A stretch of DNA of 64,000 nt, taken from contig NZ_JAHQCS010000151.1 of assembly GCF_019042215.1 (NCBI RefSeq), forward strand, positions 1 to 64,000, given 5' to 3'. This DNA comes from Evansella tamaricis (lineage in GTDB: Bacteria; Bacillota; Bacilli; Bacillales; Salisediminibacteriaceae). Below, piece after piece: positions 26,901 through 35,870 of this stretch; the stretch's first letter is position 1, and every line of letters starts with the position of its first letter. Both the position numbers and the translations under genes were made by a program. The notes under the pieces are model-generated. The model was not told where the DNA came from. It ran no database searches and saw nothing but the letters and a program-made list of their open reading frames with translations.

Positions 26901-28550
26901 CTATTTACCTTGTTCCTTTTCCCTAACCCCTTTGCCCCTTTTAGATAAAAACGAGAACCGGTGTCCTAAAATCTTCCCTGCTAATCCTGATCGAACACTC
27001 AAATACATATATATTCCTAGACCTGACATGACAGAACTAAACAAAATAATCGTGGCATTCAATCTGTTTTCTAACGGCAGGATACTTCCTACACCAGTTC
27101 TCACAAGGACAACAACAATTGCCATGAAAATAGCATAAATACAAATGAGAAGTAGTCGCTTTAACAAGAATGTGTAATTAAAGTCTGCATATTTTCCAAT
27201 AGCCCATATATTTACACAAACAGCGATAGAGTAGCCGATTCCCGTGGCCAATACAGCACCCCATGCATCAAACCAAACAATAAACGGGTAGTTAAAAATC
27301 ACCTTAAATGTTATACCTGCTACTAAAGCAATAACAGCAAATTTTTGCCTGTTTATCCCTTGGAGTAGGGAGGCAGTTACTGCAAAGATAGAAAAAAGGA
27401 TAGCAACTGGTGCATAATACTTAAGCATAGGAGCACCTATATCCATATCACTTAGACCGAACAGCGTGGCATAGGTAGAATCAGATAACAAAACTAAACC
27501 AAGCGATGCTGGGACACATAAAAATAGGATAATTTGGTACGTTTGCGTTATTTGTCTTTGCAGACGTTCTTCATCTCTATTAATAAACGCATTCGTTATT
27601 GTTGGTAATATAGTTAATGACATCGCAGTTGCAACAGAAACAGGAATTAATATTACCTTATGAGCAGCCTGCTGAAATGCACCAAAAAACATATCAATAA
27701 TATCTTGATCGTATCCGATACTTCTCATAGCATTATTAAAACTAAATAAATCAACCGTCTGATAAAGGGGAATTGACAATCCAACAAGGGAAATTGGCAA
27801 TGCATAAGTGATTAGCTCTTTATACATCTTGGACAGTGGAATTTGGTGATCAACTGTGCTTGCCTCCACTTGTTGTGCTATATGTCCCTTTCTCTTTACC
27901 CAGTAATACAATAGTACTCCCATTCCCCCAAGGGCACCGACAAACGCCCCAAACGTTGCAAAACCAACTGCTGTTCCTAATTCTCCTTGCCAAACTTCAA
28001 TAATTAGAAATGTTAATACTAATATAAAAATGATTCGAATGATTTGCTCAATTACTTGCGAAACTGCTGTCGGCCCCATGGATTGAAACCCTTGAAAATA
28101 CCCTCGAATTAAGGACATGATAGGAACAATTAACAGGGCAACACTTACCATACGTATCGTAAATACGGCATCTTCAATTGTATTCCCTTCTAAAGAACTT
28201 GTATCAAGCACCTGCCGTGCAATCGGATCCGCAAGAAAGAATAATGATATAAATGCTATAAAGCCTGTAATTGACATAACAACAAGCCCTGAACGAAATA
28301 ATCGCTGCCCAGTATGATAATCACCTAGAGCATTATATTTTGAAACAAATTTCGAAACGGCTAACGGAATACCTAACGTGGAAAGACTTAAAAGGACAGT
28401 ATAGGGGGTATAACCATATTGGTATAAGGCTAAACCATCTAATCCCACAATCGCTTTAAATGGAAATATGTATATAAGACCAAGCATTTTTGATATGAAT
28501 ATGCTTGCAGTTAAAATCATCGTCCCACGAATCAATTGTTTATCAGACAT
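26901..28550 (-). CDS. murJ: Lipid II flippase MurJ (YtgP)
   Basis: A 549-aa MATE/MOP-superfamily protein with about 14 membrane segments, beginning MSDKQLIRGTMILTASIFISKMLG. B. subtilis YtgP is the MurJ flippase that moves lipid II across the membrane for peptidoglycan polymerisation by SEDS and PBP enzymes; related SpoVB proteins act in sporulation. Assignment to YtgP rather than SpoVB rests on gene context. The ATG at 28550 follows GGGGTAAG; the ATG at 28619 would add an atypical basic leader. The C-terminus has a short basic tail (SKRGKGVREKEQGK). Confidence 0.87.
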   Translation of the reverse strand: MSDKQLIRGTMILTASIFISKMLGLIYIFPFKAIVGLDGLALYQYGYTPYTVLLSLSTLGIPLAVSKFVSKYNALGDYHTGQRLFRSGLVVMSITGFIAFISLFFLADPIARQVLDTSSLEGNTIEDAVFTIRMVSVALLIVPIMSLIRGYFQGFQSMGPTAVSQVIEQIIRIIFILVLTFLIIEVWQGELGTAVGFATFGAFVGALGGMGVLLYYWVKRKGHIAQQVEASTVDHQIPLSKMYKELITYALPISLVGLSIPLYQTVDLFSFNNAMRSIGYDQDIIDMFFGAFQQAAHKVILIPVSVATAMSLTILPTITNAFINRDEERLQRQITQTYQIILFLCVPASLGLVLLSDSTYATLFGLSDMDIGAPMLKYYAPVAILFSIFAVTASLLQGINRQKFAVIALVAGITFKVIFNYPFIVWFDAWGAVLATGIGYSIAVCVNIWAIGKYADFNYTFLLKRLLLICIYAIFMAIVVVLVRTGVGSILPLENRLNATIILFSSVMSGLGIYMYLSVRSGLAGKILGHRFSFLSKRGKGVREKEQGK

Positions 28551-28660
28551 GTTTTTCTTACCCCGCCTTAAAAACAAAGCACAGTGCTTCGTTTTACGTA
28601 TAAGTCGATACTTCACCAAATAGGTAACCGCTTCTAGTGTAGCTCGCTTCTAGCATTTTA

Positions 28661-28786
28661 TCACACTTCAATTAAAAGAGCATTTCTCTCAGTAAATTTT
28701 ACTGAATCAGACTTGGAATTCGTGTTATTAGGTTTTACATTCCATCCACCTGCAACGAATTCATGTATTGCCTCATCATATTCCAA
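28661..28786 (-). CDS. Possible small protein or gene remnant, about 41 codons
   Basis: The frame between TGA at 28661 and the in-frame TTG at 28786 reads LEYDEAIHEFVAGGWNVKPN and continues with protein-like composition to IEV. AAGGGTGAAG lies about 19 bases before this TTG, and about 10 before an ATT two codons upstream, so the start is unclear. It could be a real small gene, a remnant, or chance. It lies in the otherwise empty 28620-28900 interval. Confidence 0.2.
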   Translation of the reverse strand: MEYDEAIHEFVAGGWNVKPNNTNSKSDSVKFTERNALLIEV

Positions 28787-28935
28787 CTTAATTTTTTTTA
28801 TTCTTCACCCTTGATTGAAGTTAATTTACTTACCAAAATACACTAAAGCTTAGAATTTCTCAATCTGAGAATCTGTAACTTTTCAAAGATCCATTCCGTC
28901 TAATGGCTAAAAGAAAAGAAAATGGGGTGTCTAAA

Positions 28936-29874
28936 ATGAAATTATCTTTAAAATCAATTATTCTTATGCTCACAGTCTTTCTGTTTATCACATTATCTTT
29001 TGGATGCAGCTCTGATTTTGACTCATCTGATGAGCTTGCATCAGAATATGACATGTACAGTGCTGACGATAGCGCTGGATTCGTGGAAGTTACTGAGAGC
29101 TCAGATGGTTCAACTAGGACAGGAACATCAAATCCATCTGAACAAGAAGAAATAGATCTTGATGCGGCAAACAGAATGGTAATATACAATGCTTCCATGA
29201 ATTTAGAAGTTACTGATTATCAAAAAGCAAATCAAGAAATTCAAAATTTCGTCCGAGAATTTGGGGGCTTTATTATTGAATCCAGTCTCCATAGTTCAGG
29301 AGATACACAGATGTCAGGGAGTTTAACTGTGAGAGTTCCACAGAAAAACTTCGATGCGTTTCTAAATGACCTGGAATCTGCCAGTACAAAGGTTCATGAA
29401 CGCTCCATATACGGGAACGATGTTACAGAGGAATATGTAGATTTAGAATCACGTTTAAGGTCGAAGGAATCCGTAGAGGAACGTTTACTGGCATTTATGG
29501 AAGAAGCATCAAATACCGAGGATTTATTGAAGATCTCGAAAGACTTAGGAAACATCCAAGAGGAAATTGAAACCATTAAAGGTCGAATGAATTATTTAGA
29601 AAATCACGTCGCCTATTCCACAGTCACAATTTATCTACAGGAACGAAACATTAAAGTACCTCCTCTTCAGGAGACAGATACATTAAATACTTGGAAAAAA
29701 GCACAAAGTTTATTCATGGACACAGTGAATTTCATCATCTCCATTTTTTCAACTATTATTGTGATGATAGTTGGGCTTAGTCCCATCATTATTCCATTAC
29801 TGCTAGCAGTGGGTATTATTCTAACCGTTAAACGAAGAAAAAGATCGAAATCAAATTCAGATTCAGATCTGTAA
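28936..29874 (+). CDS. DUF4349 lipoprotein
   Basis: A 312-aa protein with a lipoprotein signal (MKLSLKSIILMLTVFLFITLSFGC), an acidic Ser/Asp-rich linker of about 60 residues, the DUF4349 domain (MVIYNASMNLEVTDYQKANQEI ... SRLRSKESVEERLL), a coiled-coil segment, and a C-terminal membrane helix (IIVMIVGLSPIIIPLLLAVGIILTV) with a basic tail. It is thus tethered at both ends to the membrane. Function of the family is unknown. The ATG at 28936 has GGGGTG six or seven bases ahead; an ATG at 28903 would precede the signal with a basic extension. Confidence 0.84.
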   Translation: MKLSLKSIILMLTVFLFITLSFGCSSDFDSSDELASEYDMYSADDSAGFVEVTESSDGSTRTGTSNPSEQEEIDLDAANRMVIYNASMNLEVTDYQKANQEIQNFVREFGGFIIESSLHSSGDTQMSGSLTVRVPQKNFDAFLNDLESASTKVHERSIYGNDVTEEYVDLESRLRSKESVEERLLAFMEEASNTEDLLKISKDLGNIQEEIETIKGRMNYLENHVAYSTVTIYLQERNIKVPPLQETDTLNTWKKAQSLFMDTVNFIISIFSTIIVMIVGLSPIIIPLLLAVGIILTVKRRKRSKSNSDSDL

Positions 29875-29883
29875 ATTAAATAG

Positions 29884-29915
29884 AGGTGGGACTGGAGCTT
29901 ATTCCAGTTCCACCT
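29884..29915. terminator. Bidirectional terminator
   Basis: AGGTGGGACTGGA / TCCAGTTCCACCT (one G-T pair) with a 6-nt loop between convergent genes. The plus-strand tail is AT-rich. Confidence 0.75.
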
Positions 29916-29921
29916 ATTTAA

Positions 29922-30329
29922 TTAACCTTCTATCACTTTTAAGAACATCGTACGGGTTCGTGGTCCGTCAAATTCACAAAAATAAATACCTTGCCATGTC
30001 CCAAGTAATAAATCCCCATTTGACACAATAACAATCTGAGATGTCCCGACGGTACTCCCTTTCAAATGTGACGCAGAATTCCCTTCAGAATGAAGGTATT
30101 TTTTATGTGTCCATGGATAAACTTCATCTAACCGCATTAACATATCATGTTTAACATCAGGATCAGCATTTTCATTTATAGTAATTCCTGCTGTCGTATG
30201 TGGACAGTAAACATAAACGACACCACTGTTAATTCCCTCTTCTTGGATAAACTGCTGCACCGTGTTTGTTACATCTATCATCTCGTCCCGTCTCTTGGTC
30301 TTTATCGTAACTTTTTTTAGATGTGCCAT
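29922..30329 (-). CDS. YjbQ/UPF0047 family protein
   Basis: A 135-aa protein of the family annotated secondary thiamine-phosphate synthase enzyme. It has [24 protein letters not shown] near residue 36, the His/Asp/Glu cluster, [37 protein letters not shown], which forms the metal pocket in the trimer. The thiamine-phosphate synthase role was seen as a weak side activity in E. coli YjbQ; the true function is unclear. The start ATG follows CAGGGAGGG. It lies 21 bp after proC on the same strand. Confidence 0.88.
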   Translation of the reverse strand: MAHLKKVTIKTKRRDEMIDVTNTVQQFIQEEGINSGVVYVYCPHTTAGITINENADPDVKHDMLMRLDEVYPWTHKKYLHSEGNSASHLKGSTVGTSQIVIVSNGDLLLGTWQGIYFCEFDGPRTRTMFLKVIEG

Positions 30330-30350
30330 TTACAATCCCTCCCTGAAATA

Positions 30351-31163
30351 TCATACTTTATCTCCTTGACTCCTGGCATGTTTATTCGTAGCTTTAACAG
30401 ATTCAAGCAAAATACGTTTAAAGTGTGATTCCTCTAGAACTTCTAGACCTTTTGCTGTAGATCCTCCTGGTGATGCCACTTGTGCTATTAACTCTTCCGG
30501 CTCTCCACCATTTTCAAGCATCGTAACTGAACCCCGAACCATTTTTATTACTAAGTTTCTCGCCTGTCCCTTTGAAATACCATAGTCTTGAGCAGCTGTT
30601 TCCAACGCCTGGACAAAAGTATAAAAAAATGCTGGAGCACTTCCTGTTATAGCAGTTAGATCATGTACTTGTTGTTCTGATAACTCCTCTGCCTCACCAA
30701 TGGAAGATAAGATCATATCAATGATAGTTCGATGTTCCGAGGATACATTTTGACCACATGTATAAATTGACATGGATTGTCCCAATTGTGCAGCGGTGTT
30801 TGGCATGATCCAACAGACAGGTGTTCCTGGTACAAGCCTTTTCTCAAGATATGATGGATCTATGCCAGCAGCAACCGTAATCACTAATTGCCCGCTGATT
30901 TTATCCTTTATTATGGATGCCATTGTTTCATGTGTCTCCGGGGGAGAGGCTATTAGGAGAACATCAGAATGAACTATTTCCGTTTCCCAGTCAGTTGTAA
31001 TTTTGACAGAGTATGTATTTTTTAAATAATGAAGTCTTTCTTTATCCGATTTATTCCCAACCATAATGTCATCACATTGAATGGTAGAATTCTTTTTGTT
31101 TACAAGTCCGGATATGACAGCTTCTGCCATTCTCCCTGCACCAATTATTAATAGTTTTGTCAT
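30351..31163 (-). CDS. proC: Pyrroline-5-carboxylate reductase
   Basis: A 270-aa enzyme catalysing the last step of proline synthesis, reduction of pyrroline-5-carboxylate with NAD(P)H. It has the dinucleotide site LLIIGAGRMAEAVISG, the catalytic region RLVPGTPVCWIMPNTAAQLGQSMS, and the family signature LTAITGSAPAFFYTFVQALETAA followed by QVASPGGSTAKGLEVLEE. The ATG at 31163 follows AAGGAGTGTTATT; the start at 31181 overlaps that site. It is followed closely by the yjbQ-like gene. Confidence 0.95.
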   Translation of the reverse strand: MTKLLIIGAGRMAEAVISGLVNKKNSTIQCDDIMVGNKSDKERLHYLKNTYSVKITTDWETEIVHSDVLLIASPPETHETMASIIKDKISGQLVITVAAGIDPSYLEKRLVPGTPVCWIMPNTAAQLGQSMSIYTCGQNVSSEHRTIIDMILSSIGEAEELSEQQVHDLTAITGSAPAFFYTFVQALETAAQDYGISKGQARNLVIKMVRGSVTMLENGGEPEELIAQVASPGGSTAKGLEVLEESHFKRILLESVKATNKHARSQGDKV

Positions 31164-31311
31164 AATAACACTCCTTTTCATTAAACTAGGCTCTGTTTTA
31201 TTCTGTTATTGATTTTCGATTCAAGTCCCTCGCTTCAATCAACAGTGAATTAATTATTCAACATTATCCTTTAACTAAAATAACATGTAATGATTAACCA
31301 TGAAAGGAAAG

Positions 31312-31344
31312 AAAAACAGGATGCCCGAAATCTGGACATCCTGT
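31312..31344 (-). terminator. Terminator of the 31374 gene
   Basis: ACAGGATG / CATCCTGT with a 13-nt loop, followed on the minus strand by TTTTTCTTTCC. It lies about 30 bp past the stop codon. Confidence 0.78.
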
Positions 31345-31373
31345 CTTTTATAAAGATAGTAGAAATTATTTAC

Positions 31374-32063
31374 TTAACTAATATTTTCCAGCCTTTTTTC
31401 TAACTGCTTCAATTTAAATTGATCTTTGTTAGCATTTTCATATTGTTTTAGCTTTCGCTTTAACCTGGCTTTCGTCCAAGTAAAATCTGCAATTCCCTTT
31501 GTGTTTAAATAGGTAGCAAAGAAATCCACATTACCACTGTCATATTTAAAATCTTCCACTACATCAAAATATAATTCAAATGCTTCCAGTATTGTTGCAT
31601 TTTCTGGAACAAAGTCACCGTATTGCTCTAAACATTGTTTATAATTGTTTTCACGGAGTTTGGTTAAGAAGGTTGTTAAAAACTCTTCTTCTTTTCCAGC
31701 TAACTGATATCCTTTCTTTTCCAGTAATCGAAGGAAAATAACTAACTCATTATGGTAAAAGGAATATACTTTACGCATTTCCTTTGTCATTGTTACCGAA
31801 AGGCTCACCAAACCTTCGGAGCGAGCCAGCAACATGTTCATCAGAGCCTTATATGCTTCTGGTTTTAATAGAAATGTAGGATGAACTGTCCTCAAATATT
31901 TATCAACCTCTACGTTTAAAAAGTGCTGACGTTGTTGTTCCTGTTCCATTTCCTCCAGAGCTCTCATCCGTTCCTGTTCTGCATATTCCATAATTCTTTG
32001 CTGTGTTTCCTTCGCCCACACAGCCTGCTTTGCTTCAAACTTCCTTATTAATGTTTGAAACAT
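31374..32063 (-). CDS. Hypothetical protein with N-terminal coiled coil, 229 aa
   Basis: I do not recognise this family. The first 60 residues are strongly predicted coiled coil (KETQQRIMEYAEQERMRALEEMEQEQQRQ), the middle is a mixed alpha region (YSFYHNELVIFLRLLEKKGYQ), and the end is basic helical (KARLKRKLKQYENANKDQFKLKQLEKRLENIS). No membrane segment or catalytic motif is present. The start ATG follows AAGGAGGAGAGG, an excellent ribosome binding site, so it is expressed. It is a monocistronic unit with its own terminator. Confidence 0.78.
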   Translation of the reverse strand: MFQTLIRKFEAKQAVWAKETQQRIMEYAEQERMRALEEMEQEQQRQHFLNVEVDKYLRTVHPTFLLKPEAYKALMNMLLARSEGLVSLSVTMTKEMRKVYSFYHNELVIFLRLLEKKGYQLAGKEEEFLTTFLTKLRENNYKQCLEQYGDFVPENATILEAFELYFDVVEDFKYDSGNVDFFATYLNTKGIADFTWTKARLKRKLKQYENANKDQFKLKQLEKRLENIS

Positions 32064-32137
32064 GTGCCTCTCCTCCTTTCAAAAAGTCATGGTAAATTTT
32101 TTTCCAACTGAAGTGTATCACATTAAAAAGAGAAATA

Positions 32138-32188
32138 AAATAGAGAAAAAGGAAAAATTTTATATTATTTTTCCCTTTTTCTCTATAT
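32138..32188 (-). terminator. Terminator of the yfhP-ugtP-GT4 group
   Basis: A long AT-rich stem (AGAGAAAAAGG paired with CCTTTTTCTCT) lies 74 bp past the yfhP-like stop and is followed on the minus strand by TTTTATTTC. Stem is nearly perfect across about 19 bp. Confidence 0.65.
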
Positions 32189-32259
32189 ATTGAATGAATT
32201 TATTGATATTTAGTGATAAATGGTCGTATTTGGTGATATTTTATTTGAATTCATTTCAA

Positions 32260-33213
32260 CTATGCCTTTTCCGGAGCAGCAATCAGCCCGTGTTTCACAT
32301 TCGTCCGTACAAGATTTAACTTGGTATCTAATTGAATAATGGCTAAAAATGGTTCATCTATTCGAGATTGATATCGCAAATCAAACCAATGTACTTCATA
32401 TCCATCTAATTTTTTTACGATTTTCGCATGCAGATAATGGGAATGCTGCATGATATAATCTACAAACTTACTTTTTTTTGAAGCATCAATTATTTTATTA
32501 TCTTTGTTCTTCTCCAATTGTTTTGACCACTTAACAACACCTTTATCATACTTCCCCAGTGTATAATGACCTTCACGATTGGCAATGATACTCCAAGTGT
32601 TTAACCGGGTAGAAGGGATTAATGTGTAGATAACCTCTCCATCACTTTGATCATTAAGAAGACGGATCACTTTTTGCCGGATAATATATCTGACCCCTAT
32701 ATATAGAATAATTGCAAAATAAATAAATAGAAAAGTGATTCCCGGTTGATATCCTCTCCACCAGATAAAAAAACCAATTACATGGAGGAATAGAATAATC
32801 GGATCTAAAATTGGTAGTAAATAAAAGGCAATTTTTCTTTTCACAAATGGATGAAGGGCCATCGTACCATAAATATTGAACAAATCAAAAAGAACATGAA
32901 CAACTACAGAAACGAGAGTCCATAAGAAAAAGGTAAGGAAAAACACTCCACCATTTAGGAATGAAGCGATTAGTGCAATGAATAAAGAACTTAGCAAAAC
33001 TGCTGGAATGGAATGACTTACTCCCCTATGCCATTTTACATAGGCTTCATTCCCCTTATATTTAAATATAAAATCAAAATCTGGAGCATTGGACCCTATG
33101 ATTGTACAAGCCAACATAGCAGGTACTATTTCAGGGTGACTCTGTACCACGGGATCAAGAAACGACAAACCTGCAATTCCAATCCCAGTCACGATGTGTG
33201 TAGTTGTATCCAT
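32260..33213 (-). CDS. yfhP: YfhP-like membrane-bound putative metal-dependent hydrolase
   Basis: A 317-aa membrane protein of the YdjM/DUF457 family. It begins MDTTTHIVTGIGIAGLSFLDPVV, carries the conserved HRGVSHSI motif that may bind metal, and has about four or five membrane segments in residues 60-180, followed by a soluble C-terminal half. The start ATG at 33213 follows GGAGG by eight bases; the ribosome binding site sits directly at the stop of the upstream ugtP-like gene. B. subtilis YfhP is the closest protein I recall; the biochemical role is not known. Confidence 0.8.
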   Translation of the reverse strand: MDTTTHIVTGIGIAGLSFLDPVVQSHPEIVPAMLACTIIGSNAPDFDFIFKYKGNEAYVKWHRGVSHSIPAVLLSSLFIALIASFLNGGVFFLTFFLWTLVSVVVHVLFDLFNIYGTMALHPFVKRKIAFYLLPILDPIILFLHVIGFFIWWRGYQPGITFLFIYFAIILYIGVRYIIRQKVIRLLNDQSDGEVIYTLIPSTRLNTWSIIANREGHYTLGKYDKGVVKWSKQLEKNKDNKIIDASKKSKFVDYIMQHSHYLHAKIVKKLDGYEVHWFDLRYQSRIDEPFLAIIQLDTKLNLVRTNVKHGLIAAPEKA

Positions 33214-33227
33214 ATGGATTTCCTCCA

Positions 33228-34367
33228 TTACGCTTTTAAAATAGTTTTTGGGGAAACTCGTTTACTATAGTCTTGTAAAATATCGTTTGTTATCCTGGAA
33301 GCTGATTGTGGAATCCAAATTGACGAAAGGGATTGTTTCATATTATCTAGCTTCTCCGAATCCCTCATTATTTTTTTTGTCTGATCCACTAGTTGATCCG
33401 CTTTTTCATTCCAAATGGCACCTCCCCTTTTATGGAAATAAGCGGCGTTTTCCCTTTCCTGTCCAGGAGTTGCTTTTGGAAGTAAAACGGGGGTATTCGT
33501 TGCCAATGCCTCTGATAGAATGACTCCCCCAGGTTTCGTGATGACACAATCGGCAATTTTCAGTAATTCTTCCATCTCTGTTACAAAACCGTAAACATGA
33601 ATATTCTTATACATTTGATACCTTAGCTGTAATTGGTTGAAAAGCTCTTCATTTTTTCCACAGACAATCAGGAGTTGAAGCTCCGTATCGTCTTTTAATA
33701 ACTCGCTAACTTCTTTCATCCCTTTAGATACCCCAAATGCCCCGGCAATTATTAATACCGTAGGCTTAGTACTGGATAAGTGATACTTTTCAACCAGCTG
33801 ATTTTTGTTATACGGAGCGTAAAACTCCCGTTTAATTGGAATTCCGGATACAAGGATATTTTCTGTCCTAACTCCTGACTTCACCAGTTCATTAGCCAAT
33901 TCGGATGTGGCCACATAGTATTTATCAATCCCTGGGTGAACCCAGGAATGATGAAGGCAGTAATCTGTGATAACGTTATAGTTTGGAATCCACGTATTTG
34001 TTTTAGAACGATAAGATGGTACTGCAAAAGATGGGAAAGTATTGATAATAACGTCTGGTTCTTCTTCCTCGATTATCTTTTTCAATCTAGAGTATCCATA
34101 AGACAATAATTTTAAATTTTTTCTTTTGGAAAGTTCTTTGCTGCTGTAATAAAATAACCGGTAAATTTGTCTTCCACCGAGAGTGTAACTCTTTAAATAC
34201 ATTTTCCTCGTCCATTCATTTAAACGGGGACTTGTTTCGTAATATAAATCACGAACCAATACATTGAATACTCCTTGATAAATAAACTCATCCTGTAGGG
34301 CTTTTGCCACTTGATGATGCCCATTCCCATAATTTGAAGTTAATATCAATACTTTGGGTGATTTCAT
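33228..34367 (-). CDS. ugtP: UgtP-like diacylglycerol glucosyltransferase
   Basis: A 379-aa glycosyltransferase of family GT28 (MGDG/MurG-like). It begins KVLILTSNYGNGHHQVAKAL, carries the acceptor-side TWIPNYNVITDYCLHHSWVHPGIDKYYVA, and the nucleotide-sugar site VITKPGGVILSEALATNTPVLL. B. subtilis UgtP makes diglucosyl-diacylglycerol, a membrane glycolipid and lipoteichoic-acid anchor, from UDP-glucose. The match with UgtP is strong along the length. It lies 23 bp downstream of a GT4 gene and upstream of yfhP on one strand, forming a likely glycolipid operon. Sugar specificity is inferred. Confidence 0.87.
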   Translation of the reverse strand: MKSPKVLILTSNYGNGHHQVAKALQDEFIYQGVFNVLVRDLYYETSPRLNEWTRKMYLKSYTLGGRQIYRLFYYSSKELSKRKNLKLLSYGYSRLKKIIEEEEPDVIINTFPSFAVPSYRSKTNTWIPNYNVITDYCLHHSWVHPGIDKYYVATSELANELVKSGVRTENILVSGIPIKREFYAPYNKNQLVEKYHLSSTKPTVLIIAGAFGVSKGMKEVSELLKDDTELQLLIVCGKNEELFNQLQLRYQMYKNIHVYGFVTEMEELLKIADCVITKPGGVILSEALATNTPVLLPKATPGQERENAAYFHKRGGAIWNEKADQLVDQTKKIMRDSEKLDNMKQSLSSIWIPQSASRITNDILQDYSKRVSPKTILKA

Positions 34368-34390
34368 GACATATTCCTCCTCATTTTTTT

Positions 34391-35539
34391 CTAAGCAGTA
34401 TGCCTTTTAATCCTTTCCTGCACGGATAAACAACTATGAAGTAATTGATTAAAAATATTGTCCCAGGATTGACAATTAGCAAATTCCCTGGCCCGCTCAC
34501 CCATTGATTTTCGTAACACTTTATCTTCCAATAAAATCGTGGTACTGCGAACAAATTCTTCTACATTTTTTTCTGAACATAAATAGCCATTTATTCCGTC
34601 TTCAATTAAATTTTGGACACCTCCTGCTTTCGCACCAATAACCGGTATGGAGGATGCTTGTGCCTCTAATACAACATTTCCGAAAGTTTCTGTCGGCGAA
34701 GGGAAAATAAACGCATCACATGACGCATACACTTCTGCCAATTCTTCCCCCTCCATAAATCCGGTAAATGTGATCTGTTTGTGATTGGCTTCTGATAGAG
34801 GTTTTAATTGAGGGCCATCACCAACTACCAATAAATGGGTTTCCTTCTTAACATTCTCCGGTAAAGCATGAAATGTTTCTAAAACAATATGAATATCCTT
34901 TTCTGGAGCAATTCTCCCTACAAATAGGAGAATATTTTTTTCTTTAATATTATGTTTTTCCCTTATTTTATTACTGCGTTTTGTAGGTGAAAAAAAGGTA
35001 TGGTCAACTCCCCTCCCCCAAATATCGATGTTTGAATGAAGTTCTTTCTTGAGTAGCTTATCTTTCGTGTGTTTAGAAGGGACAAAAACCTTCTCAAAAG
35101 GACGGTGAAACCAATTCATATATTTCCAAATCCATTTTTCCATAAATGTCAAATGGTAATAGTCTAAATATTCATCGAAGTTGGTGTGATAGGAAGCTAC
35201 CATTGGAATTTGATGTTTCCTGCCATAATGGTGCCCGAAAAGTCCTAAATTAAATGGAGTTGTGATGTGGATGAGAGTTGGCTGAAATTCATCAAGTGTC
35301 TGTCTGATGTGAATTGGATTAGGAAGGGCTATTCGGCATTCAGGATAAAGGACAAAAGGGATACTTGTAAACCGCTGCACTTGTGGAACGGCAGGAAATG
35401 GGGTACTGCTCTCTGGAACAAATAGTTTATATTCAATCCCCCTTTTTTCCAGAAAATCGGTGTATCTCTTTAATGTACGTGCAACTCCATTAATCTCCGG
35501 TGCGTAAGTATCAGAAAAGATGGCAATACGCATGTTCAC
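34391..35539 (-). CDS. GT4 family glycosyltransferase
   Basis: A 382-aa GT-B enzyme. It begins MRIAIFSDTYAPEINGVARTL, a pattern of GT4 enzymes in the mannosyl/galactosyl-diglyceride group, and has the nucleotide site FVGRIAPEKDI near residue 210 and the EX7E motif in SPTETFGNVVLEAQASS near 290. It probably transfers a hexose to a lipid, in line with the ugtP-like gene downstream. Donor sugar is unknown. The start is GTG (35539) or ATG (35533) after AGGAG. The 331-bp divergent gap to the PAP2 gene (35540-35870) holds AT-rich DNA and no other gene. Confidence 0.84.
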   Translation of the reverse strand: MNMRIAIFSDTYAPEINGVARTLKRYTDFLEKRGIEYKLFVPESSTPFPAVPQVQRFTSIPFVLYPECRIALPNPIHIRQTLDEFQPTLIHITTPFNLGLFGHHYGRKHQIPMVASYHTNFDEYLDYYHLTFMEKWIWKYMNWFHRPFEKVFVPSKHTKDKLLKKELHSNIDIWGRGVDHTFFSPTKRSNKIREKHNIKEKNILLFVGRIAPEKDIHIVLETFHALPENVKKETHLLVVGDGPQLKPLSEANHKQITFTGFMEGEELAEVYASCDAFIFPSPTETFGNVVLEAQASSIPVIGAKAGGVQNLIEDGINGYLCSEKNVEEFVRSTTILLEDKVLRKSMGERAREFANCQSWDNIFNQLLHSCLSVQERIKRHTA

Positions 35540-35870
35540 ACACTCCTATACAAATTATTTACCACTGTATTGTCAACTTAAATTTAACAGAGTTTTGTGA
35601 AAACGATATGGAGTGTATGTAAAGAATTATTAAGAAATTTCTGGAGAATGGGGAGAATTTATGTCAGTTTATTAATAAATCTATGATTTGTGGGGATGGC
35701 ACAAAAGAAAACCTTTTACATATAGGAGCTAAGTCGTTTTAAGAAGTTTTGAAAAATTAAAATTTTCTTAAAAGAAAATACATATTCCCCTAACGATAGC
35801 TTAACAATTCCGATTTATCATTTATATTAGGAGAGGAAGTTTCTACATTTAATGACGGGGAGGATTTTAA

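Noticed and set aside
35540-35870. FapR or CcpA operator between the GT4 and PAP2 genes
   Set aside because: No sequence close to the FapR consensus was found; a weak cre-like TGAAAACGATATGG misses the conserved 3' CA.
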